From: Bacteroidota bacterium
GTDB lineage: Bacteria > Bacteroidota > Ignavibacteria > Ignavibacteriales > Melioribacteraceae
Direction: 5' to 3'
NCBI GenBank assembly: GCA_021812705.1
Contig: JAKAMT010000009.1
Span: 1 to 38,975, forward strand
DNA: 38,975 nucleotides
The notes under the pieces: model-generated
What the model saw: only the letters and a program-made list of their open reading frames with translations
Database searches by the model: none
What the model was told of the DNA's origin: nothing
Translations under genes and position numbers: made by a program
Shown: one piece after another, positions 33,501-38,975 of the stretch
Layout: each line of letters begins with the position of its first letter
Position numbering within the stretch: the stretch's first letter is position 1

Positions 33501-34067
33501 TTCCTTAAAATACCTTTCTATTGTATTCCGTTTTTCTATAGCAGAGATAAGCTGGGCGGATAATAATTTTTTGGACGAGAAAAATCTGATAAGATATTGC
33601 AATTCCGAAGAGAAAGACGGATTCTGAATGAGAGAATTTACCGTTTCCTCAACACTCAGCTCAATTAATTCATCGGATGTCGATTTATCTATGGGGATAA
33701 AGTTCGCGTCTATTTCGGCTTCCGGGGCAAACTCTTTAAGTATGTTGATGCAGAATGAATGGATTGTTGATATGTTGGCAGAAACGAGCTGCCTTCTAAG
33801 ATTCTCCAACTTATTTTTAGTTTTAACATCTGCAGATTCATAAAGCTTCTCTTCAATCTCTCTGGCTATTTTTTTTTCCAGTTCGCCTGCGGCCTTATCT
33901 GTAAATGTTATTGCTACTATACTGCTCAGATCTGTTTCAGAATTTAAAGCGATCTCTACAAATCTCTTTGAGAGGACAAATGTTTTTCCGGATCCCGCGT
34001 TTGCCGTTACGGAAATATGCCGGTCATAAATCATAGCCTCTTTCTGCTGAGGAGTGAGGTTATTCAT
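30534..34067 (-). CDS. AddA/UvrD-like helicase-nuclease with a cysteine-framed RecB nuclease domain
   Basis: An 1177-residue superfamily 1A helicase joined to a nuclease, as in double-strand-break end-processing enzymes (AddA, RecB). Helicase motifs: Q-like LTPQQKEAM, Walker A NAGSGKT (residues 23-29), Walker B IMIDEYQDTNELQ, motif III VGDEKQSIYLFRNAD, ILTVHQAKGLEYKAV and RLLYVGITRA. The C-terminal PD-(D/E)XK domain has His976, GIIDR (Asp1057) and IIDFKTD (Asp1070, Lys1072). Cys928 before it and CSKCHFSMEGNKC (Cys1158, 1161, 1170) after it could hold an iron-sulfur cluster, a feature better known from AddB, Cas4 and Dna2-type nucleases. No addB is adjacent. It overlaps the kinase by 8 nt. Confidence 0.88.
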   Translation of the reverse strand: MNNLTPQQKEAMIYDRHISVTANAGSGKTFVLSKRFVEIALNSETDLSSIVAITFTDKAAGELEKKIAREIEEKLYESADVKTKNKLENLRRQLVSANISTIHSFCINILKEFAPEAEIDANFIPIDKSTSDELIELSVEETVNSLIQNPSFSSELQYLIRFFSSKKLLSAQLISAIEKRNTIERYFKEDYEGSDSNLAEEMTAKFENLFNSIFSQTLTDLIPLLKKINEFVLSKNADNKYALEAGYILNSLPAVQPQFQTLSLLKELDKNLLTKELSVRKSGYLNKEREKFTDEIGVIESSFNNLSNFFNADKSGLAHLELVRFVKIFLKIYEYALSIYTSKKRKNGFMDFEDLLISTQKILDLENVRSVLREKYKYIMIDEYQDTNELQYEIIMPILNHLKSGNIFVVGDEKQSIYLFRNADLEIFERTKNEIQSSVPEGEIINLPHSFRTAPSLISFINHLFENLFRNPDKYFNEVDHNDLICTKDEMEGKVEFLLADSAAGVRENDLVARKIIVLMKNKSELNFSNIAVLCRKRDSFLELEESFVRYGVPFTILGGKGFYQRQTIYDVYNYLAFFLNREDDAALVGILRSPFFNFSDRLLFKLKNQSGKTFFEKLKNYADTDEEVKQAVLKLGENYNTALGMEISSLIRKLLRESGYWTVIAAKRNSTQELANIQKLLSLARSYSQKSFKNLYDFTLFLRESIEGFEDEGQAQIARDENSVKILTVHQAKGLEYKAVFLYGCNEFGQDDSVKARSLSIDKNFGILSKVPLNQKYFEKQSTPPIVSLYNYINERKNRAELKRLLYVGITRAINYLFISGTHKDFKLRNNSFFQILSEGLKTDFRTKNIFITKKVQFMRIADGKHEFFSKEVPAEITFIDQIEEPEINSADPKIVENEKTDLTEIISDLPEREIISATKISMFTQCPVKYQLTYELGYSAVHNLVKKEKSNYEFNANEDVELMPYAQFRGKLIHAILKDEIRETELEQYISGLVALEIPSEKVNDRVKLLESIINEIRFYYSSAQHKEISGYINYKNEYEVYCSEGKNYLYGIIDRLVIENEKLIIIDFKTDNVKEEQINARAADYMPQLKFYAYVLSKLFADFKKYELRLVFLKHPDSPVKHYLDAAGLSSYQSELGLAIDSINSGNYKQNLTHCSKCHFSMEGNKCVKNIFSE

Positions 34068-37000
34068 TTTCAGCCAGCGGAATTTTAATTAGGAAAACAG
34101 TTCCGGATTCATCGCTTCTTTCAATAGAAATTTCGCCTCCGAGACTGTTAATAAATTTTTTAGCCATGCTAAGGCCTATGCCCATTCCCCTTTTTTTAGT
34201 AGTAAAATTTTCGTCGAACACTTTGGAAATATTTTCAGGATTAATGCCCGTTCCGTTATCTTCTATTAAAATTTGGCAAAATCCCTCTGAGGACGAGACT
34301 GAGATGAATATTTTTTTAGCTTCGGCCTGAATGGAATTACGGATCATATTGATTATTGTTCTTTTAAGCTGATCATTATCGGCAAGCAGATAAATATTTT
34401 CTATTGATGAGCTAAACAATATATTTTTCTTCTCATCAGTAAAAAGATTCAGAGAATCCTTAATTACCGACACAGCGTTCAACTTTTCTATATTCAGTCT
34501 GGGCATTCTTGCAAAATTGGAAAATTCGCTCGCTATATTTTTAAGCGTGTCTATCTGGGAAATCAATGTAGATGTAACTTTGCCGAAGATCTGGTCAAAT
34601 TTTTCAGATTTGTCGTTATACGCGGCGATGAGCTGCTGAACATTCAATTTCATCGGTGTCAGAGGATTTTTTATTTCGTGCGCTACCTGCTTGGCCATCT
34701 CTTTCCAGGCAGATTCTCTCTCCATTTTTGCAATTTCATACTGCGACTGTTCAATTTTCTTCACCATTCGGTTGAAACCGTCCACCAGTTCCCTTATTTC
34801 ACCGGTAGTTTTATAATTTACTTCCACATTCAGGTCACCACTTCCCACTGATTTTGTAGCCAGGGTCAGTTTTCTGATTGGCGATGAAATTTGAGCCGCA
34901 AGGAGAGAGCTGAAAATAAAAAGAAGGAGAACGACTAACGAGAATATTCCAAAGAGGAAAATATCCAGCTCAACGTCTGAAAGCGGGACTGAAACTTTAT
35001 TGAAGAGATCATCCACGCGGAGTATAATGCTTTTACCTCCAAAAGAGAGAGACGCATAAACAACATTCACCGGAACCCCGTCTGTATCCTCCCTGTACAA
35101 TCCCCTTTTTTCTTTTTGCAGCGTGCAATTCGTATATGCAACCGGATTCGGGATCGATGGCAATAATCCTACTTCATTGTAAATCACCTGAGAACTGTAA
35201 ATCAGATTCATTCCGTCGAAGGCGGAGAAATTTAGATTTAAATCCCGTGCCGTTTTTTCGAAAAGAACTTCATGGTCTATAGTTGTGCCGGTCTCATAAA
35301 GATTCAGATAAAATTCTATCTGTTCCGTCATTTCGGTCAGCCTTTTTTCTACTAACTGCGCATTCTTCTTTTCCGTAAGGTCTCTGAAATAAAAAGCAAT
35401 TATGATAAGAGGAATCAGCGATATAAACATGAATGCTGCTACTAATTTTGTACGGTATGATGCAAAAATTGCTAGTGTATTTTTATACCTTGCAGATGCA
35501 GAGGCAATTATTAACAGAACAATAATTATTGTGTGAAGGAAAAATACTTTAAAAAAATCAGACAGATTCCACGAAAAATTTTTCTCTTCAACGGCAACCG
35601 CAAGAATTTTCTCTTTTGCCTGCTGATTGAATTTGTAAAGATAACAGAGATGGTTTTCCCCATTAATTTCCAGATTCAACCATGCTTCGGAATAAGATGA
35701 AAATTCTGTTTTAAGTATCTGCTCCAGCAGTTCAGTAGAAAGGAACGTTCCTCCATAAGAATGAATAAGCTGTCCATTTTGAAAATCAAATATTTTCAGT
35801 TTTGCAAAATCGAGCGCAGAGGATATTCCTGAGCGCTGCCTTGAAAATATTTTTGGCAATCCAGAGTCATTCAGATAGTTTTCGTCATATACGGCAGAAA
35901 CAACCGCATATCCTATGGTTGTATCATTTTCGATGACTGGAACGATACCTGTAAAATTTGTTCTCTCGCCGTACAAGTCAGTCTCTCTAAAGATTTTCAG
36001 GCTGTCCGGCATATCATTCAATTTTTCAAATACAGATCCGAACGGAACAATTTTTCCAGTCTGATATCCCCCCACAAAATTCTTGGATGAATCAAAAAAA
36101 TTTATCGCGGATGGAATTCCCTCGTTGTAAAGCAGACTGCCGGTCCATAACACGAATGCATCCGCAGAAAGATTTTCACTCTGATAGAATGAATTTACAA
36201 CACCATTATCCTGCTGAATCCTGACCAATGTTTGAAAAACCATGAACTCGACTAGGTCTTCATTCGTGCGCGTCAGTTCCTGAGCGGTGGTTTTAAGGGA
36301 TTCCCTCTCAATTCTTGAATTATAGTATGTGAGCAGCGCAACTGAAATGATAGACGCTGCGAATGCGTAGTAAACAAATACAAATTCTTTTATTCTTTTT
36401 TTCGATGAAATAAATAATAGAAGCACGCACGTTATCAGGATATAAATAATTCTGATAAGCGGTGTTCCCTGCGGCTCGCTTTGAATCGAATCGAATACCC
36501 ATCCGCTCAACTGAAGGACTGCAAAGATAATGGCAATAATTCTATAAGATTTTTTCCTCTCCTCTGTATTGAATAAGCTAAGCCAAAGCAAAAGAAGAGT
36601 CATTGAAAAAAGAAGAGAGCTGAATCCCAATGCAAGCAGATTGATATTCATCAAAAAGATGGGTGGAGAAGGAATAAGTGCAAAATCCTTGAAGTACCGG
36701 ATTGTTGAATCGAAAATCACGCTTCTAATAGCCGCGCTTAAACCTCTGAGGGAAAGCAGATAAAGGAACAAAATTGCAATTGAGGCAAGAACTATTTTTA
36801 TTTTTGAATTTTCCTGATTGCTTTCTCTCTCCGTAAAATATTCCCAGGTATATTTATATCCCGTGAATACTAAAATAATCAAGAAAAGAACTGTGACAAG
36901 AAATTCAAGAGGAGACCTGACCATTCCGAACGCAAAAACAGAAGAGAAATTAGCCGGATCGCTCAGAGAATTATGCACAAAAAAAGAAGGTATCTCAAAG

Positions 37001-37893
37001 GCGAAAAGTAGTATCCGTAAAAGTACCAAGAAGAGCGCAATTGAAATAAACCGGTACCTTCTCTTCTCAATTTTTTTTACACGTACGCGGAACCAGATTC
37101 CGCTCAGTACAATAATTAGCAAAGTGAGAGAGTACTGAATCAGAGTCACCTTTTTTTGAATCAGGAACAGCTCCGTGTCAAGAGACGGTTTGTCGAAAGT
37201 AGCTACTCCAATTTTATTTTTATAATTATTCAGAACTGGAAATGAATATCTTTTCCCGTCTTTTGATAATGGAGCGGTATCGGAATAATTAATTTCAATT
37301 TTTGTGAGCAGTGCGGAAGAAAGCGAATCCGTTAAATTTTCCGTTCTGTAAACTTTCCGGGAAAGAGAATACCTTTTTTCTACAGGAAGACTTATAACCA
37401 AAAGAAAGAATCTGCCTGAAATTTTTATTGTATCCGGTAAGACAATATATGTTATAGCTTTACGGCTTTGAAAAAAAGTCTGGCCTTTCAACGATCTGAT
37501 TTTGATAAAATCATTTTTTTCGAGCACGGGTTGGCTATTCCATGCGAAAAGGGAATCGCGGTCATCATAAATCTGGATCAGATAATTTTTTAATTCATCC
37601 GAATTTAAAAGTGAAAGGAGATCCGGTTTGCTGCCTTTCGATTCATTGTCCCCTGATTCAATTCTCTTTTTTATATGATGCAATGTACGGAGCAGCGTGC
37701 TGCTTTTTGAATCAAAAGTCTGGCTGATCGCATTACATGTATAATCCACCCTGTCAATCAGAGTCTCATTCCAACTGTTTTTTTCTTTTTCAACAATAAC
37801 CGGAGATAGGATTCCTGAGAGAGCAATCAGCAACACAATCAGAATCAGCAAGATCAGATATTTCTTATTCCGCTTAGAAATTTTAGCCGCCAT
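34060..37893 (-). CDS. Very large NtrY-like sensor histidine kinase
   Basis: A 1277-residue membrane kinase. In order: one N-terminal span, an extracytoplasmic region of about 220 residues, a block of about eight spans (about 250-530), a second extracytoplasmic region (about 540-780), two spans, a third region of about 110 residues, a final span, HAMP (SPIRKLTLATKSVGSGDLNV), the dimerisation helix with phospho-accepting His1072 (VAHEIKNPLTPMKLNVQQL), and an ATPase domain with N box NMIRNSIQAEA, DNGTGINPEN and GMGIGLSMAKK. HEIKNPLTP with the HAMP arrangement is NtrY-like. No response regulator is next to it. It overlaps the helicase by 8 nt and begins 1 nt after the DUF4783 gene, so all are probably in one operon. 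Confidence 0.9.
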   Translation of the reverse strand: MAAKISKRNKKYLILLILIVLLIALSGILSPVIVEKEKNSWNETLIDRVDYTCNAISQTFDSKSSTLLRTLHHIKKRIESGDNESKGSKPDLLSLLNSDELKNYLIQIYDDRDSLFAWNSQPVLEKNDFIKIRSLKGQTFFQSRKAITYIVLPDTIKISGRFFLLVISLPVEKRYSLSRKVYRTENLTDSLSSALLTKIEINYSDTAPLSKDGKRYSFPVLNNYKNKIGVATFDKPSLDTELFLIQKKVTLIQYSLTLLIIVLSGIWFRVRVKKIEKRRYRFISIALFLVLLRILLFAFEIPSFFVHNSLSDPANFSSVFAFGMVRSPLEFLVTVLFLIILVFTGYKYTWEYFTERESNQENSKIKIVLASIAILFLYLLSLRGLSAAIRSVIFDSTIRYFKDFALIPSPPIFLMNINLLALGFSSLLFSMTLLLLWLSLFNTEERKKSYRIIAIIFAVLQLSGWVFDSIQSEPQGTPLIRIIYILITCVLLLFISSKKRIKEFVFVYYAFAASIISVALLTYYNSRIERESLKTTAQELTRTNEDLVEFMVFQTLVRIQQDNGVVNSFYQSENLSADAFVLWTGSLLYNEGIPSAINFFDSSKNFVGGYQTGKIVPFGSVFEKLNDMPDSLKIFRETDLYGERTNFTGIVPVIENDTTIGYAVVSAVYDENYLNDSGLPKIFSRQRSGISSALDFAKLKIFDFQNGQLIHSYGGTFLSTELLEQILKTEFSSYSEAWLNLEINGENHLCYLYKFNQQAKEKILAVAVEEKNFSWNLSDFFKVFFLHTIIIVLLIIASASARYKNTLAIFASYRTKLVAAFMFISLIPLIIIAFYFRDLTEKKNAQLVEKRLTEMTEQIEFYLNLYETGTTIDHEVLFEKTARDLNLNFSAFDGMNLIYSSQVIYNEVGLLPSIPNPVAYTNCTLQKEKRGLYREDTDGVPVNVVYASLSFGGKSIILRVDDLFNKVSVPLSDVELDIFLFGIFSLVVLLLFIFSSLLAAQISSPIRKLTLATKSVGSGDLNVEVNYKTTGEIRELVDGFNRMVKKIEQSQYEIAKMERESAWKEMAKQVAHEIKNPLTPMKLNVQQLIAAYNDKSEKFDQIFGKVTSTLISQIDTLKNIASEFSNFARMPRLNIEKLNAVSVIKDSLNLFTDEKKNILFSSSIENIYLLADNDQLKRTIINMIRNSIQAEAKKIFISVSSSEGFCQILIEDNGTGINPENISKVFDENFTTKKRGMGIGLSMAKKFINSLGGEISIERSDESGTVFLIKIPLAENE

Positions 37894-37894
37894 T

Positions 37895-38335
37895 TCAATT
37901 TATGGTGATTTGAGAAATCCGCCACTGATTGTCGACAGATTGCAGGGAGATGAATACGTTGGCGCTGCCCCTAATTCCTCTGTGGTTAAACTTTAAGATG
38001 CCGGATGCAAACGGAGTGGACGCTTCAGATACAATATTGACTAATTTGAAACTTGCGCCGGTGTATACGCTTAAAAAATCCTTTATTACATAATAGGCCT
38101 GATTTGAACTGTAGTAGCCTGCCGTACCGTTTGAGAGACTTAGATAATTTTTGTCGCCGAAATAATTTGAGAATTTATCCACAGCCGCATTGTTCAATCC
38201 CTCTTCGATCCGGTAAAAAATTTTCTGGGCTTCCTTAATCTTTGCATCCTGTCCCGCAGCGGAGTTGCACAAAAAGATCATGCCCAGCAAAATAAATAAC
38301 GCGGGTCTGCAAAATATATCTATTGCTATCTTCAT
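37895..38335 (-). CDS. Exported DUF4783-like protein
   Basis: 146 residues from ATG 38335. Start chosen because the signal peptide MKIAIDIFCRPALFILLGM followed by IFLCNSAAGQ begins here; the open frame extends nine codons further only to a TTG. The mature part (FSNYFGDKNYLSLSNGTAGY, YSSNQAYYVIKDFL, ASGILKFNHRGIRGSANVFI, WRISQITIN) has the pattern of the DUF4783 family, small NTF2-like exported proteins of Bacteroidota with no known function. It precedes the sensor kinase by one base, which suggests cotranscription and possibly a periplasmic partner role (inference). A terminator lies between it and the gene upstream. Confidence 0.82.
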   Translation of the reverse strand: MKIAIDIFCRPALFILLGMIFLCNSAAGQDAKIKEAQKIFYRIEEGLNNAAVDKFSNYFGDKNYLSLSNGTAGYYSSNQAYYVIKDFLSVYTGASFKLVNIVSEASTPFASGILKFNHRGIRGSANVFISLQSVDNQWRISQITIN

Positions 38336-38370
38336 CAACTTTTCATCAATATTTATAAGCAAAATAAATA

Positions 38371-38407
38371 AAAGAAATAAAAAAGCATACCATAGAGGTA
38401 TGCTTTT
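38371..38407 (-). terminator. Rho-independent terminator of the secreted-protein gene
   Basis: AAAAGCATACC (38407-38397) and GGTATGCTTTT (38391-38381) form an 11-bp stem with a 5-nt loop on the minus strand, and the T-tract continues (TTATTTC). It lies 26 nt after the stop at 38433 and ahead of the DUF4783 gene. Confidence 0.9.
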
Positions 38408-38432
38408 CGGTAAAGGCCGCCTAAAATTTCAA

Positions 38433-38975
38433 TTAGCGGTTTTTAACAACAGAATTGGGAATCTCTTTTCTCTCTGTGGAAACATTTCCTCTTTTCAATT
38501 CTCTGTTTCCTTCGACCGTCTGATAAGCCCAATCAAAAACAACTCTTTCGTTCGTTATATTTTTTACTCTTACTTTTGCGTAATGATTATCCCACGTCCA
38601 TATTACATAAGTATGGCCTACAATGGCAGGAACATATTTAACATTCTCACCGGTTTTAAGAGGAACCCATCCTCCGGTCGGCGCATAAGGTATATCCCAT
38701 ATATCTTTGGTAGCACCCATATCCTCAATATCGCTGTCATCCCATACATTCAGATAGAAAGTGCCGTTGTAATTTTCGAAAAACAGATCGGCATATTTAT
38801 CATTATAAGGGAGAACCAGATACTTGCTGAAATCATATCCTGCAGTCGATGGGAATTTTAGATAATCATTAATCGCCTGGTTAAAGCCTTCCGGTCTGGG
38901 AGTGCTGTAAGCTTCATCTTTGCTGAGATTGCTCTCATTCAAATTATAATCATAAGCGGTTACCGCATAATAAGT
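38433..38975 (-). CDS. C-terminal part of a secreted protein, N-terminus beyond the window
   Basis: The frame is open from the right edge (38975) to TAA at 38433, 180 codons. The first residues in the window, TYYAVTAYDYNLNESNLSKD, resemble the end of a fibronectin-III-like domain (YYAVTAYD), and the rest is aromatic- and Asp-rich, as in beta-sheet surface proteins of this phylum (WDIPYAPTGGWVPLKTGENV). I do not recognise the family. The end (SVVKNR) is not a T9SS sorting domain. There is no usable internal ATG start near 38942 (that codon is TTG), so this is a partial gene and not a short one. A strong terminator follows. Confidence 0.75.
   Translation of the reverse strand, partial: TYYAVTAYDYNLNESNLSKDEAYSTPRPEGFNQAINDYLKFPSTAGYDFSKYLVLPYNDKYADLFFENYNGTFYLNVWDDSDIEDMGATKDIWDIPYAPTGGWVPLKTGENVKYVPAIVGHTYVIWTWDNHYAKVRVKNITNERVVFDWAYQTVEGNRELKRGNVSTERKEIPNSVVKNR

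Noticed and set aside
38433-38942. Reading 38433-38942 as a complete short gene
   Set aside because: The supposed start is TTG without SD and the frame remains open to the window edge with protein-like sequence, so it is partial.

Overview
The window looks like a chromosomal segment from a member of the Bacteroidota/Chlorobi-Ignavibacteria assemblage, most likely Ignavibacteria-like. This is an inference. It rests on a type IX secretion (T9SS) C-terminal sorting domain with an NYPNPFNPST motif, a DUF4783-like secreted protein, a 31-residue AURKAIP1/COX24 microprotein, a small HMA-AraC fusion regulator of the Bacteroidota copper type, and one TAnnTTTG-type promoter box. Unlike many Bacteroidota, several genes have clear Shine-Dalgarno (SD) sequences. 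The MurE DNPRTEDP motif points to meso-diaminopimelate peptidoglycan.

Layout. Positions 1-3010 (all minus strand) hold secreted or envelope proteins: a truncated exported protein at the left edge; a zinc-dependent phospholipase C-like protein split from its T9SS sorting domain by a frameshift at poly-A runs; and a small lipoprotein. Positions 3011-3481 appear non-coding. Positions 3482-19578 hold a complete, tightly coupled dcw (division and cell wall) operon on the minus strand: mraZ-rsmH-ftsL-ftsI-murE-murF-mraY-murD-ftsW-murG-murC-ftsQ-ftsA-ftsZ. It is followed by an unrecognised 29-residue membrane microprotein with a near-perfect SD and by a candidate terminator. The operon starts from a TTGACA promoter with 10-bp-phased GTG boxes resembling a MraZ operator.

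Positions 19835-21137 (minus) carry HU/IHF, a zinc-ribbon/TPR membrane protein, the COX24 microprotein and tRNA-Thr(CGU). On the plus strand follow two tandem paralogous membrane-anchored proteins of unknown function (21386-22546). Next comes a copper homeostasis cluster (22578-26129): an HMA-AraC fusion regulator, a CopZ-like chaperone, a P1B-1 Cu+-ATPase and a cupin. A ParE/RelE-type toxin-antitoxin pair (minus) sits between the cupin and a decayed fragment resembling the cupin 3' end, which suggests rearrangement at this spot.

The right part has a GMP reductase/IMPDH-like enzyme, a POT-like MFS transporter and, on the minus strand, an overlapping run of four genes: DUF4783 protein, a 1277-residue NtrY-like sensor kinase, an AddA-like helicase-nuclease with possible Fe-S cysteines, and an amidase lipoprotein. 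A secreted protein runs off the right edge. Functionally the window is dominated by septal growth and peptidoglycan synthesis (dcw operon, amidase), with envelope stress/sensing and copper detoxification as accessory themes. No CRISPR array, complete IS element, rRNA or phage gene was seen.
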